In this document: positions 9,926 to 19,832 of the stretch, piece after piece | Position numbering within the stretch: the stretch's first letter is position 1 | Layout: each line of letters starts with the position of its first letter | NCBI RefSeq assembly: GCF_002934665.1 | Contig: NZ_NIRS01000002.1 | Location: 248,001 to 312,000 of the forward strand | Direction: 5' to 3' | DNA length: 64,000 nt | DNA from: Pseudomonas laurylsulfatiphila | GTDB taxonomy: Bacteria > Pseudomonadota > Gammaproteobacteria > Pseudomonadales > Pseudomonadaceae | Translations under genes and position numbers: made by a program | Notes under the pieces: model-generated | The model's input: the letters and a program-made list of their open reading frames with translations, nothing else | What the model was told of the DNA's origin: nothing | The model's database searches: none

Positions 9926-11996
9926 TGCGCAACTGGAAATTCTGGCCAGCCGTGCCGGCCTCGCGGTCGACTGGATCGACGCCAACGGCCGCCCGCAAAA
10001 AGTCGCACCCTCCGTGTTGCGCAATGTGCTGACCGGCCTGGGTCACCCGGCGGGCAGCGCCCAGGAAATCGACGCCAGCCTGCTGGAATTGCAAGCGGTG
10101 CAACAGACCCATCACTTGCCGCCATTGATCACCGCCGATGTCGGGACGGGCCTGGATCTGGCACGCTTTTTTGCACCTGAAACCCCTTGCGAAATCCACC
10201 TCGAAGACGGTTCGCGCCTCAACCTGAAACTGGACGCCAACGCAAAGCTGCCGGGGCTGGTACCGGTCGGCTATCAACAGGTCAGCATCGACGGACAAAC
10301 CTTCACCCTGGCGGTGGCCCCATCCCGTTGTTACAGCGTCGCCGATGCCGTGGATAACCCGATCCCCCGTGCCTGGGGCCTGAGCGTGCAATTGTATGCC
10401 TTGCGCCGTCCCGGCGATGGCGGCTTTGGTGACACCCAGGCGCTGGAGGACCTCGCCCGAGTGGCCGGTGAACGTGGCGCCGAGGCGCTGGCGATCAGCC
10501 CCTTGCATGCGATGTTTTCCAATGACGCCCAACGCTACAGCCCGTATTCGCCGTCCAGCCGTCTGTTTCTCAACAGCCTTTATTGCGCCCCCGGCACCAT
10601 TCTCGGCGAGCGCGCCCTGCGCACCGCCATCGATGCAACCGGACTGGCCATTGAACTCAAGGCGCTGGAGGAGCGTGCGCTGATTGACTGGCCGGCCGCC
10701 GCCGAAGCCAAGCATCGGCTGTTGCAGTCGCTATACGAAGGTTTCGTCCAGGGTGAACACCCCTTGCACGAAGACTTCAGCAGCTTTCGTCACGCTGCCG
10801 GCGAAGCGCTGGAAAACCACTGTCGCTTCGAAGCCATCCAGGAGGCACGCGCCGCCCGTGGTGAAGGCCTCGACTGGCGACTGTGGCCCGAACCCTGGCG
10901 CAACCCGCGCAGCGCCGAACTGGCGGCTTTTGCCGAAGAGAATGCCGGGCGCATCGGCTTCTTCGCTTTCTGCCAGTGGCTGATCACTCGCTGCCTGGAG
11001 CGCGCGCAAACCGCCGCCCGCGCCAGCGGCATGAGCATCGGCCTGATCGCCGACCTGGCCGTTGGTGCCGATGGCGGCGGCAGCCAGGCGTGGAGCCGGC
11101 AGGACGAACTGCTCGCCGCGCTCACCGTCGGCGCGCCACCGGACATACTCAACCGCACTGGCCAGGGCTGGGGGATTTCCGCGTTCTCCCCTGAAGGCCT
11201 GGTGCGCAATGGTTTCCGCGCGTTCATCGAAATGCTGCGGGCCAATTTCGCCCATTGCGGTGGCTTGCGTATCGATCACGTCATGGGGCTGCAGCGTCTG
11301 TGGGTGATCCCCAACGGCTCGCCACCGGCCGATGGCGCCTACCTGTATTACCCGGTGGACGACCTGTTGCGCTTGTTGACCCTGGAATCCCATCGGCACC
11401 AGGCCATCGTCCTCGGCGAAGACCTCGGCACCGTGCCGGACGGCCTGCGGGAGAAACTCATTGCCCGTTCGATGCTCGGCATGCGGGTACTGCTGTTCGA
11501 GCAGGACAATACGCACTTCAAGCCGATCCTCGACTGGCCGGACAACGCCCTGGCCACCACCAGCACCCATGACCTGCCCACCCTCAACGGCTGGTGGCAT
11601 GGCCGCGATATCGACTGGAACGCCCGGCTCGGCATGGTCGACGCCAGCGGTGAGATCGAATGGCGCCAGCATCGCGAGCGTGAGCGCGAGGGCTTGCGCC
11701 GGGCATTGAGCCAGGACCCGCAGAACTTCCGCGAAGAATCCCACGAAACCGACCAGGTGCTCGACGCCAGCGTGCGTTTTCTCGGTCATACCCGGGCACC
11801 CTTGGTGCTGCTGCCGCTGGAGGATGCCCTTGGCGTGGAACAACAGGCCAACCTGCCCGGCACCATCGACACCCACCCGAACTGGTCGCGGCGCTTGCCC
11901 GGCTACAGCGAAGCCCTGCTCGATGGACCGGATGCCGCGCGGCGCCTGGAACTGCTCGCCTGTGCGCGACTGCAGGCGGCCGAGCGTGACCGATGA
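9918..11996 (+). CDS. malQ: 4-alpha-glucanotransferase MalQ (amylomaltase, GH77)
   Basis: This 692-residue protein has the length of the enterobacterial-type amylomaltase. An N-terminal accessory domain is followed by the GH77 core: AWGLSVQLYALRRPGDGGFG, the YSPYSPSSRLFLN segment, the Asp nucleophile in GGLRIDHVMGL, the acid in VLGEDLGTVP, and THDLPTLNGWW. It disproportionates maltodextrins, adjusting chain length for TreY/TreZ and GlgA. The start overlaps treZ by 8 bp and the stop overlaps treY by 4 bp (ATGA). Confidence 0.93.
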   Translation: MSDAQLEILASRAGLAVDWIDANGRPQKVAPSVLRNVLTGLGHPAGSAQEIDASLLELQAVQQTHHLPPLITADVGTGLDLARFFAPETPCEIHLEDGSRLNLKLDANAKLPGLVPVGYQQVSIDGQTFTLAVAPSRCYSVADAVDNPIPRAWGLSVQLYALRRPGDGGFGDTQALEDLARVAGERGAEALAISPLHAMFSNDAQRYSPYSPSSRLFLNSLYCAPGTILGERALRTAIDATGLAIELKALEERALIDWPAAAEAKHRLLQSLYEGFVQGEHPLHEDFSSFRHAAGEALENHCRFEAIQEARAARGEGLDWRLWPEPWRNPRSAELAAFAEENAGRIGFFAFCQWLITRCLERAQTAARASGMSIGLIADLAVGADGGGSQAWSRQDELLAALTVGAPPDILNRTGQGWGISAFSPEGLVRNGFRAFIEMLRANFAHCGGLRIDHVMGLQRLWVIPNGSPPADGAYLYYPVDDLLRLLTLESHRHQAIVLGEDLGTVPDGLREKLIARSMLGMRVLLFEQDNTHFKPILDWPDNALATTSTHDLPTLNGWWHGRDIDWNARLGMVDASGEIEWRQHREREREGLRRALSQDPQNFREESHETDQVLDASVRFLGHTRAPLVLLPLEDALGVEQQANLPGTIDTHPNWSRRLPGYSEALLDGPDAARRLELLACARLQAAERDR

Positions 11997-14788
11997 CCCG
12001 GCAGTCCACCCGCCCACTGCGCGCCACGCTGCGCCTGCAATTTCATAAAGGCTTCACGCTGGAAGACGCGGTGCCGCTGGTGCCGTATTTCGCACGCCTG
12101 GGCATCAGCCATGTCTACGCCTCCCCGTTGCTGCGTGCCCGAGCCGGATCGATGCACGGCTATGACGTGGTGGATCCGACCAGGGTCAACCCGGAACTGG
12201 GTGGCGAAGTGGCGCTGCGCAGCCTGGTCAACGCCTTGCATGAGCAAGACATGGGGTTGATCCTAGACATTGTCTCCAACCACATGGCGGTTGGCGGCGC
12301 TGACAATCCCTGGTGGCTGGACCTGTTGGAGTGGGGACGCCTGAGCCCCTACGGCGAGTTTTTCGACATCCAGTGGCACTCTTCCGATCCGTTGATGGAA
12401 GGCCAGTTGCTTCTGCCGTTCCTGGGCAGCGATTACGGCGTGGCGTTGCAGGACGGCACGCTGCCCCTGCGCTTCGACGCCTGGCACGGCACCTTCCATG
12501 TCGAGCATTACGAACATCGCTTCCCCATTTGCCCCTGGGATTACGGCGAACTGCTCAAGACCGATGCTGCGCTCGATACGGAGCAGGCCGAACAACTGAA
12601 AAACCTGGCCGATCGCTTCAGCACCCTGAGCTACCAGACCGACGCCCACAGCCTGGCCATACCGCTGAAAGAGGAACTGCGCGATCTGGTCAGCGATCCG
12701 CTTATTGCTCAAGCCATTGACCGGCACCTGAAGAACTACGACTCACTGACCGACGAAGGCTTCCAGCGCCTGCACAACCTGCTGGAGCGTCAGAGCTATC
12801 GCCTCGCCAGCTGGCGCACGGCCGCCGATGACATCAACTGGCGGCGCTTCTTTGATATCAATGAACTCGGCGGACTGCGCGTCGAGCGTCCCGCGGTGTT
12901 CGAAGCCACCCACGCGAAGATCTTCCAACTGGTGGCTGAGGGGCTGATCGACGGGTTGCGCATCGACCACATCGACGGCCTCGCCGACCCGCGGAGCTAC
13001 TGCCGAAAGCTGCGGCGCCGGGTCGACAGTCTGTGCTCGGGCCGCCATCTGCCCATCTATGTCGAAAAAATCCTCGGTGAAGGCGAGACCCTGCATCGCG
13101 ACTGGTCGGTGGATGGCACCACCGGTTACGAGTTCATGAACCAATTGTCACTGCTGCAACACGACCCACGGGGCGCGCAGACACTGGCCGAACTCTGGCA
13201 GCGCCACAGTGAGCGGCCCGCTGACTTCTCCCCGGAAGCACAGCTGGCCCGCCAGCAAATTCTCAACGGTTCCCTGGCCGGGGATTTCGAAAGCGTCGCC
13301 CAGGCCTTGCTGCAAGTGGCCCGGGACAATCTCATGAGCCGCGACCTGACCCTCGGTGCGATTCGCCGGGCCTTGCAGGCGCTGATCGTGCATTTCCCGG
13401 TGTACCGCACCTACATCAGCTCCCTCGGCCGGACAGGCCAGGACGAGGTGTTTTTCCAGCAGGCCATGGACGGCGCCCGCCAAACCCTGGGCGAGGCAGA
13501 CTGGCCGGTGCTCGACTGCCTAGCCGGCTGGCTCGGTGGCGAGCCCTGGCGGCAACGCCCGGCCGGTCGTCAGCGCAAACGCCTCAAGCACGCGTGCGTA
13601 CGTTTCCAGCAACTGACCTCGCCAGCCGCGGCGAAAGCGGTGGAAGACACCGCGTTCTATCGTTCGGCCGTCCTGCTTTCGCGCAATGACGTGGGGTTCA
13701 GCACCGAGCAATTCAGTGCGCCGGTGGCCGACTTTCATCGGGCCTGCATCGAGCGCCTTGAAACCTTCCCGGACAATCTGCTGGCCAGCGCCACCCACGA
13801 CCACAAGCGTGGCGAAGACTCACGCGCGCGGCTGGCGGTACTGAGTGAGCGCAGCGGCTGGTACAGCGAGCAGATCGGCCTGTGGCGCACCCTCGCCCGG
13901 CCATTGCGCCAAGACGATCAAGTGCCGTCGGCGGGTGATGAGTTGATTCTGTACCAGGCGGTCCTCGGCAGTTGGCCACTGGGTTTGGCTATCGATAATC
14001 CACCGGCGCTCGAGGACTACGCAAAACGCCTCTGGCAATGGCAGCGCAAGGCCCTGCGCGAAGCCAAGCTGCAAAGCAGCTGGAGCACGCCCAATGACGC
14101 TTACGAGCAAGCGACCGAGGACTTTATCCAGCGCCTGTTGCTCAACCCCGAAGGTGAGCTGCTGCGTGCGGCCCTCGCCAAGGCGGCCCGCTCGATTGCC
14201 GCCCCGGGTGCCCTTAACGGTTTGGCGCAAACCTTGCTGCGCATGACCGTGCCCGGCGTGCCGGATTTGTATCAGGGCAACGATTTCTGGGACTTCAGCC
14301 TGGTCGACCCGGACAACCGTCGCCCCGTGGATTACGCCAGCCGCCAACAGGCACTGCAGCACACGATAGACCTGCCGGACCTGTTGTCGAACTGGCAGGA
14401 CGGGCGCATCAAGCAAGCCCTGATTGCGCGCACCCTGGGTCTGCGCGCCGAACATGCCGAGCTGTTTCGGCGTGGCACTTACCAGCCCCTGGAAGTACTG
14501 GGCAGTGAGGCCCATCGAGTGCTGGGTTTTGTCCGCGAACGGGAGGGAGAACGCGCCATCGTGATTGTGCCAATACGCTGTGCCGAACTGCTGGAAAACA
14601 GTGCCGTACCCCAGGTCCACGCGCCGCTGTGGGGCGATACCCGGGTCAAACTGCCGTTCACCGTTGCGGACGAACATCTGAAGGGACTTTTTACCGGCCT
14701 CACAGTCACAAAACACAGAGAGCTGCTGATCAGCGCCGCGCTGGGGGATTTCCCGGTCAATCTCATTATTCAAACTGCCCACACTTGA
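11993..14788 (+). CDS. treY: Maltooligosyl trehalose synthase TreY
   Basis: This 931-residue GH13 enzyme isomerises the reducing-end alpha-1,4 bond of maltodextrins to alpha,alpha-1,1. Visible motifs are ATLRLQFHKGFTLEDA at the N-terminus, the Asp region DGLRIDHIDGLADP, the Glu region YVEKILGEGETL followed by VDGTTGYEF, and ATHDHKRGEDSRAR. The C-terminal PGVPDLYQGNDFWDFSLVDP is also typical. It overlaps malQ by ATGA. Together TreY and TreZ turn glycogen-derived chains into trehalose, an osmo- and desiccation protectant. Confidence 0.93.
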   Translation: MTRQSTRPLRATLRLQFHKGFTLEDAVPLVPYFARLGISHVYASPLLRARAGSMHGYDVVDPTRVNPELGGEVALRSLVNALHEQDMGLILDIVSNHMAVGGADNPWWLDLLEWGRLSPYGEFFDIQWHSSDPLMEGQLLLPFLGSDYGVALQDGTLPLRFDAWHGTFHVEHYEHRFPICPWDYGELLKTDAALDTEQAEQLKNLADRFSTLSYQTDAHSLAIPLKEELRDLVSDPLIAQAIDRHLKNYDSLTDEGFQRLHNLLERQSYRLASWRTAADDINWRRFFDINELGGLRVERPAVFEATHAKIFQLVAEGLIDGLRIDHIDGLADPRSYCRKLRRRVDSLCSGRHLPIYVEKILGEGETLHRDWSVDGTTGYEFMNQLSLLQHDPRGAQTLAELWQRHSERPADFSPEAQLARQQILNGSLAGDFESVAQALLQVARDNLMSRDLTLGAIRRALQALIVHFPVYRTYISSLGRTGQDEVFFQQAMDGARQTLGEADWPVLDCLAGWLGGEPWRQRPAGRQRKRLKHACVRFQQLTSPAAAKAVEDTAFYRSAVLLSRNDVGFSTEQFSAPVADFHRACIERLETFPDNLLASATHDHKRGEDSRARLAVLSERSGWYSEQIGLWRTLARPLRQDDQVPSAGDELILYQAVLGSWPLGLAIDNPPALEDYAKRLWQWQRKALREAKLQSSWSTPNDAYEQATEDFIQRLLLNPEGELLRAALAKAARSIAAPGALNGLAQTLLRMTVPGVPDLYQGNDFWDFSLVDPDNRRPVDYASRQQALQHTIDLPDLLSNWQDGRIKQALIARTLGLRAEHAELFRRGTYQPLEVLGSEAHRVLGFVREREGERAIVIVPIRCAELLENSAVPQVHAPLWGDTRVKLPFTVADEHLKGLFTGLTVTKHRELLISAALGDFPVNLIIQTAHT

Positions 14789-14809
14789 GTTCAGTTCAGG
14801 AGCATTGCG

Positions 14810-15145
14810 ATGAGTACCGACGATAAACGCATCCGCGAATTCGCCTATCAGATCTGGGAATCCGAAGGAAAACCCGAAGGTCAGGAAGCCCGCCACTGGG
14901 AGATGGCGTGCAAACTGGCGGAAGCCGAAGCCCTGGCCCCGAAAATGCCTGCGAAGTCCGCCGCCAGCAAGGCAGCGCCAAAGAAAACCGGCGACGCAAA
15001 ACTTGGCCCCGACAAGTCACTCAATGGCAAGACCGCCGCGCCGAAAGCCAAAGCCAAACCGGCGGCGACTTCAAAAGTGATCCCGCCGGGAGAAAAGGCC
15101 GTCGAGAAAAAGCCCCGTGCGGCGCGAAAACCGCCCGCGGTTTGA
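14810..15145 (+). CDS. DUF2934 protein with Ala/Lys/Pro-rich tail
   Basis: This 111-residue protein starts with the short DUF2934 helix pair (KRIREFAYQIWESEGKPEGQ then HWEMACKLAEAEA). About 65 residues of low-complexity Ala-Lys-Pro sequence follow, reminiscent of histone H1-like tails. The role is unknown. It sits 21 bp after treY with an AGGAGC ribosome-binding site, in a run of carbon-storage genes, so co-expression with trehalose synthesis is likely. Confidence 0.8.
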   Translation: MSTDDKRIREFAYQIWESEGKPEGQEARHWEMACKLAEAEALAPKMPAKSAASKAAPKKTGDAKLGPDKSLNGKTAAPKAKAKPAATSKVIPPGEKAVEKKPRAARKPPAV

Positions 15146-15200
15146 GACAGTCCTGGCAAGGCTTGCGAAGAGTCACCATGAACGTCGAGCCTGATGGCCT

Positions 15201-15294
15201 CATCGCGAGCAGGCTCGCTCCCACATGGGATCTGTGTCGTTCAAAAATTTGCGGCCCGTTCCCGATCAATGTGGGAGCGAGCCTGCTCGCGATG
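15201..15294. repeat. REP-type inverted repeat (family B)
   Basis: Arms CATCGCGAGCAGGCTCGCTC and its complement sit about 55 bp apart between the DUF2934 gene and glgX, inside the presumed operon. The same family occurs at 18493, 48516, 53276 and 58601. Confidence 0.85.
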
Positions 15295-15338
15295 GCGGCA
15301 TGGCAGTCGCCATAGATTTCTAGTTTGCAGGAGCACTT

Positions 15339-17501
15339 ATGACCAGCCCAAAGAAAGCCCCCGCGCCAGCCCCCCGCGCTGAAGCCACGCGAATCCGTGA
15401 AGGCCTGCCCTTCCCGCTGGGTGCCACCTGGGACGGACTGGGAGTCAACTTCGCCCTTTTTTCCGCCCACGCCACCCGGGTTGAACTGTGCCTGTTCGAC
15501 GACAGCGGCGAGGTGGAGCTCGAACGCATCGAACTGCCCGAATACACCGACGAGATCTTCCACGGCTACCTGCCCGACGCTCATCCCGGGTTGATTTACG
15601 GTTATCGCGTCTACGGTCCGTACGACCCGGCCAACGGTCATCGCTTCAACCCCAACAAACTGCTGATCGACCCCTACGCCAAACAGCTGGTCGGCAAGTT
15701 GAAATGGTCCGAAGCGCTGTTCGGCTACACCATCGGCCACCCCGACGCCGACCTCAGTTTCGATGAACGCGACAGCGCACCCTTCGTACCCAAGTGCAAG
15801 GTGATCGACCCGGCGCACACCTGGGGCCACGACCACCGCGTCAGCGTACCGTGGGACAAGACGATCATTTATGAAACCCATGTACGCGGCTTCAGCATGC
15901 GTCACCCTTCGGTCCCGGAAAACCTGCGCGGAACCTTTGCCGGACTGATGGTCGATGACGTGTTGGAGCACATTCGCAAGCTCGGCGTGTCGACCGTGGA
16001 GTTGCTGCCGATCCACGCGTTCGTCAACGACCAGCATTTGCTGCACAAGGGCATGACCAATTACTGGGGCTACAACAGCATCGCGTTCTTCGCCCCCGAT
16101 CCGCGTTACCTGGCCAGTGGCAAGATTGCCGAGTTCAAGGAAATGGTCGCGCACCTGCATGAAGCGAATCTGGAAGTAATCCTCGACGTGGTCTACAACC
16201 ACACCGCCGAAGGCAACGAGCAAGGCCCGACCCTGTCCATGCGTGGCATCGACAACGCGTCCTACTACCGCCTCAAGCCCGATGACAAGCGCTTTTATAT
16301 CAATGATTCCGGCACCGGCAACACCCTGGACCTGAGTCATCCATGCGTGCTGCAGATGGTCACCGACTCCCTGCGCTACTGGGCTTCGGAAATGCACGTG
16401 GACGGATTCCGTTTCGACCTGGCGACCATACTCGGGCGCTATCACGACGGTTTCGATGAGCGCCACAGTTTCCTCGTCGCCTGCCGCCAGGACCCGGTGC
16501 TGCGCCAGGTCAAGTTGATCTCCGAACCCTGGGACTGTGGGCCCGGCGGTTATCAGGTCGGCAGGTTTCCGCCTGGCTGGGTCGAGTGGAACGACAAGTT
16601 TCGCGACACCGTGCGCGCGTTCTGGAAGGGCGACGACGGTCAACTGGCGGACTTCGCCAGCCGCCTGACCGCTTCGGGCGATATGTTCAATGAACGGGGT
16701 CGCCGCCCCTACTCATCGCTGAACTTCGTCACCGCCCATGACGGCTTCACCCTCAACGACCTGGTGTCGTACAACGACAAGCACAACGAGGCCAACGATG
16801 AAAACAATCAGGACGGCAGCAACAACAACCTGTCCTGGAACCACGGCGTCGAAGGCCCCACCGATGATCCCGAGATCAACGCACTGCGCCATCGGCAGAT
16901 GCGCAATTTCTTCGCCACCCTGCTGCTGGCCCAGGGCACGCCGATGCTGGTGGCCGGCGACGAGTTCGCCCGCACCCAGGACGGCAACAACAATGCGTAT
17001 TGCCAGGACAGCGAGATCGGCTGGGTCAACTGGGACCTCAGCGAAGACGGCAAGGCCTTGCTCAAGTTCGTCAAACGCCTGATCAAGTTGCGCCTGACCT
17101 ACCCGATCCTGCGCCGCGGGCGTTTTCTGGTGGGCAGCTACAACGAGGACATCGGCGTCAAGGACGTGACCTGGCTGGCGCCGGACGGCACGGAAATGAC
17201 CACCAGGCATTGGCACGATGCGCACAATCGCTGCCTGGGCATGCTGCTCGATGGCCGCGCCCAGGAAACCGGCATTCGCCGCAAAGGCGCCGACGCGACG
17301 TTGATGCTGGTGGTCAACGCGCATCACGACATTGTCAATTTCCGCCTGCCCGAAGTGCCTGACGGCGGTTTCTGGACGTGCATGATCGACACCAACCAGC
17401 CGTCGATCCGTGGCCAGGAGCGCTTCGAGTTCGGCCACGAGTACTCGGTTACCGGCCGCTCATTGCTGCTGTTCGAGTTGCAGCATGAGGAAGAGGAGTG
17501 A
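15339..17501 (+). CDS. glgX: Glycogen debranching enzyme GlgX
   Basis: This 720-residue GH13 isoamylase-type enzyme cleaves alpha-1,6 branches. A CBM48 domain (PFPLGATWDGLGVNFALFSA) precedes the catalytic barrel. Key sites are the nucleophile in VDGFRFDLATIL, the acid in LISEPWDCGPGGYQVG and the Asp in TAHDGFTLNDLVSYNDKHN. The substrate-shaping RTQDGNNNAYCQDSEIGW follows. CAGGAG lies before ATG 15339. It is the last recognisable gene of the + strand glycogen/trehalose set. 216 bp without a gene follow before the PIG-L gene. Confidence 0.93.
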   Translation: MTSPKKAPAPAPRAEATRIREGLPFPLGATWDGLGVNFALFSAHATRVELCLFDDSGEVELERIELPEYTDEIFHGYLPDAHPGLIYGYRVYGPYDPANGHRFNPNKLLIDPYAKQLVGKLKWSEALFGYTIGHPDADLSFDERDSAPFVPKCKVIDPAHTWGHDHRVSVPWDKTIIYETHVRGFSMRHPSVPENLRGTFAGLMVDDVLEHIRKLGVSTVELLPIHAFVNDQHLLHKGMTNYWGYNSIAFFAPDPRYLASGKIAEFKEMVAHLHEANLEVILDVVYNHTAEGNEQGPTLSMRGIDNASYYRLKPDDKRFYINDSGTGNTLDLSHPCVLQMVTDSLRYWASEMHVDGFRFDLATILGRYHDGFDERHSFLVACRQDPVLRQVKLISEPWDCGPGGYQVGRFPPGWVEWNDKFRDTVRAFWKGDDGQLADFASRLTASGDMFNERGRRPYSSLNFVTAHDGFTLNDLVSYNDKHNEANDENNQDGSNNNLSWNHGVEGPTDDPEINALRHRQMRNFFATLLLAQGTPMLVAGDEFARTQDGNNNAYCQDSEIGWVNWDLSEDGKALLKFVKRLIKLRLTYPILRRGRFLVGSYNEDIGVKDVTWLAPDGTEMTTRHWHDAHNRCLGMLLDGRAQETGIRRKGADATLMLVVNAHHDIVNFRLPEVPDGGFWTCMIDTNQPSIRGQERFEFGHEYSVTGRSLLLFELQHEEEE

Positions 17502-17717
17502 CGACGAGGTCCAGGCATTCAGCGCGCGACTGCCGCAGAGCGGAAAAATCATTTTGGCCGGGCTCGCGACGCGACGAATAGCGTTGCATGAGCAATACTC
17601 GATTCGCGGCGATCCAGGGTTGGGGTTGTCGCACCTCGCTATCCACCAGCCCTCACGGGTCGGCCGGGCTTGTCCCGCGCACGACTGAAGGCGAAGCAGC
17701 ACAAGGACGTAATACCC

Positions 17718-18476
17718 ATGAAATCCGTTTCCCTCAGCGAAGCCAGCCTGCCCTCCCAGATCTGGAACAGCGCCCCGCAACTGGACAGCATTGCGGTCAT
17801 CAACACCCAATCCCTGGTGCCTGCCGGTGCACGCGCCGTGCTCATTGCGCCGCACCCAGGCGATGAAGTCGTGACCTGCGGCGGCCTGCTGCAATTGCTC
17901 AGCAACCTGGGCCACCCGCTGCAATTGATCTCGATCACCGACGGCAGCGCCAGCCATCCCGGCTCTCGACAGTGGTCGGAAAAACGCCTCAGCGTATTTC
18001 GTCCCCAGGAAAGCGTGGAAGCCATCCGCCGACTTGGGTTGCCGATGCACAGCCTGAAGTGGATCCGTGGCGGGTTTACCGACAACGCCCTGGTGGAACA
18101 CGAAGATCGGATCGCCCAATTCATCGGGCGCTACCTGCGCCCGGGTGATGTGGTGTTCAGCACCTGGTGCGAGGACGGCAACGTCGACCACGACACCGTC
18201 GGCCGCGCCAGTGCCAGGGCGGCGGCCAGTGTTGGAGCCACCTACAACGACGTGCCGTTCCGGGCCTGGCACTGGCCGGCGCGGGACCGGGAGCTGATCC
18301 CCTGGCATCGTGCGCGCAAGGTGCGCCTCGATGCCTGGACCGTCGCCCGCAAGAGCCACGCCACCCACGCCTACGCCAGCCAACTCGACGGTGAACCCGC
18401 GATCGGCCTTGCGCCGTTGCTGCCGCGCACACTGCTGGAGCGCATTCGTTTGCCTTATGAAATCGTCTTCGTCTAA
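17718..18476 (+). CDS. PIG-L family deacetylase-like protein (catalytic Asp replaced)
   Basis: This 252-residue protein has the LmbE/PIG-L fold pattern. In the family the AHPDDE motif supplies a zinc His, a general-base Asp and a zinc Asp. Here residues 45-50 read PHPGDE, so the general-base position is Gly. The later zinc His lies in CEDGNVDHDTVG. Family members remove acetyl groups from N-acetylglucosaminyl compounds; the changed motif leaves activity open. ATG 17718 gives MKSVSLSEASLP; the frame stays open further upstream without a good ribosome-binding site. Confidence 0.85.
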   Translation: MKSVSLSEASLPSQIWNSAPQLDSIAVINTQSLVPAGARAVLIAPHPGDEVVTCGGLLQLLSNLGHPLQLISITDGSASHPGSRQWSEKRLSVFRPQESVEAIRRLGLPMHSLKWIRGGFTDNALVEHEDRIAQFIGRYLRPGDVVFSTWCEDGNVDHDTVGRASARAAASVGATYNDVPFRAWHWPARDRELIPWHRARKVRLDAWTVARKSHATHAYASQLDGEPAIGLAPLLPRTLLERIRLPYEIVFV

Positions 18477-18492
18477 GCCCGTTGCGCTTTTC

Positions 18493-18606
18493 TGTAGGAG
18501 CGAGCTTGCTCCGGGCGGCGATCCGACGATGGTCGTCAACGATAACGCTGGTTGGCAGGCGCCCCGCGGTGCTCTCAGGTTTATCGCGAGCAAGCTCGCT
18601 CCTACA
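18493..18606. repeat. Composite REP element (family B, with inner GGGCGGCG segment)
   Basis: Outer arms TGTAGGAGCGAGCTTGCTCC and CGAGCAAGCTCGCTCCTACA enclose a ~75-bp core starting CGGGCGGCGATCCGACGA. The same core start is found in the repeats at 48516 and 58601, so this is a mobile composite element, not just a hairpin. Confidence 0.85.
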
Positions 18607-18758
18607 GGGGGCATTGGCCGCCGATGCTGAAAACACAAACCCCGTAGGAGAGATCACCGCAGAGTGTCAGATCTGGCGCGTTGGCGTTAAAGGCAAACTG
18701 AACTGCCCGTCCATGCGCCAGTCGCATGCATAGGCAGCCCCCAATCATAGGAGCGAAC

Positions 18759-19559
18759 GTGGCCAGTCATTCCAAGCGGCAATCAGCTGAATCGGTGCCG
18801 TTGAGTACTCCCCCGGACATCCACCGACTGCGCGTGCTGACGGTCAACACCCACAAGGGATTTACCGCGCTCAACCGGCGCTTCATCCTCCCCGAACTGC
18901 GTGAAGCCGTGCGCAGTACGTCGGCGGACCTGGTGTTTCTGCAGGAAGTGGTCGGCGAGCACGACCGCCACTCCTCCCGCTACAACGATTGGCCACAGAC
19001 CTCGCAATATGAATTCCTTGCCGACAGCATGTGGAGCGACTTCGCCTATGGACGCAATGCCGTCTATCCCGACGGTCACCATGGCAATGCTCTGCTGTCG
19101 AAATACCCGATCCGCGAATACCGGAACCTGGATGTCTCCATTACCGGCCCGGAACGCCGCGGCTTGCTGCACTGCGTGCTAGACGTGCCGGGGCACAGCG
19201 AAGTGCACGCCATCTGTGTGCACCTCAGCCTGCTGGAAAGCCATCGTCAGCTGCAATTGCAGTTGCTCTGCCAGCTCCTCGAGTCCCTGCCGGATGATGC
19301 GCCGGTGATCATTGCCGGCGACTTCAACGACTGGCAGATGCAAGGCAATGCCGCCCTTGCCCGCCGCGACTACCTGCACGAAGCCTTCGAGCGCCACCAT
19401 GGCCGCCCGGCCAAAACCTACCCCGCGAGGTTCCCCCTGTTGCGCCTGGATCGCATCTACCTGCGCAATGCCAGCAGCCATGAGCCGAAAATACTCGGGA
19501 ACAAGCCGTGGACGCACCTTTCCGATCATTTGCCGTTGGCGGTGGAAGTGCATCTTTGA
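18759..19559 (+). CDS. Endonuclease/exonuclease/phosphatase family protein
   Basis: This 266-residue protein of the EEP (DNase I-like) superfamily shows the metal and catalytic motifs NTHKGF near residue 40, VFLQEVV, HLSLLESH, IIAGDFNDW near residue 195 and the terminal LSDHLPLAVEV. I chose the GTG at 18759, which follows TAGGAGCGAA with good spacing; an in-frame ATG at 18726 lacks such a site. The substrate could be nucleic acid or a phospholipid/inositol phosphate. In other pseudomonads this gene sits, as I recall, beside a cardiolipin synthase in the trehalose locus; that partner is absent here and the accessory block begins instead. Confidence 0.85.
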   Translation: MASHSKRQSAESVPLSTPPDIHRLRVLTVNTHKGFTALNRRFILPELREAVRSTSADLVFLQEVVGEHDRHSSRYNDWPQTSQYEFLADSMWSDFAYGRNAVYPDGHHGNALLSKYPIREYRNLDVSITGPERRGLLHCVLDVPGHSEVHAICVHLSLLESHRQLQLQLLCQLLESLPDDAPVIIAGDFNDWQMQGNAALARRDYLHEAFERHHGRPAKTYPARFPLLRLDRIYLRNASSHEPKILGNKPWTHLSDHLPLAVEVHL

Positions 19560-19601
19560 ATCGCGGGGATTGAGTGTGAAGTACCGAGAAATTGTCCCCC
19601 A

Positions 19602-19621
19602 CCTGTTATTTCTGACAGTAG
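19602..19621 (+). promoter_or_regulatory. Shared 20-bp element, copy 1
   Basis: CCTGTTATTTCTGACAGTAG, 211 bp before the first autotransporter start. Identical copies lie at 23914 (+) and 45265 (-), and an A precedes all three. The core contains CTGTTA...TGACAG half-sites, a regulator-like dyad. Confidence 0.7.
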
Positions 19622-19832
19622 CCACGTTGTATCGGTGCCTGCTACGTTGTTGCCGCCCTGACGGAAATCCGCAGGGGCTTGCGACACACACGTAGCGCCT
19701 TGGTTGCCGAAGGTACTTGCGGGTCATAGTTCCTGCCGATGTCGTCTTGCAACTCGCGCTGCCAAGCACGTCTGGTTCCTGGCGATCGATGACGACCAAA
19801 GGAACGGACGTTGATCCCATCGCGGAGGCAAC

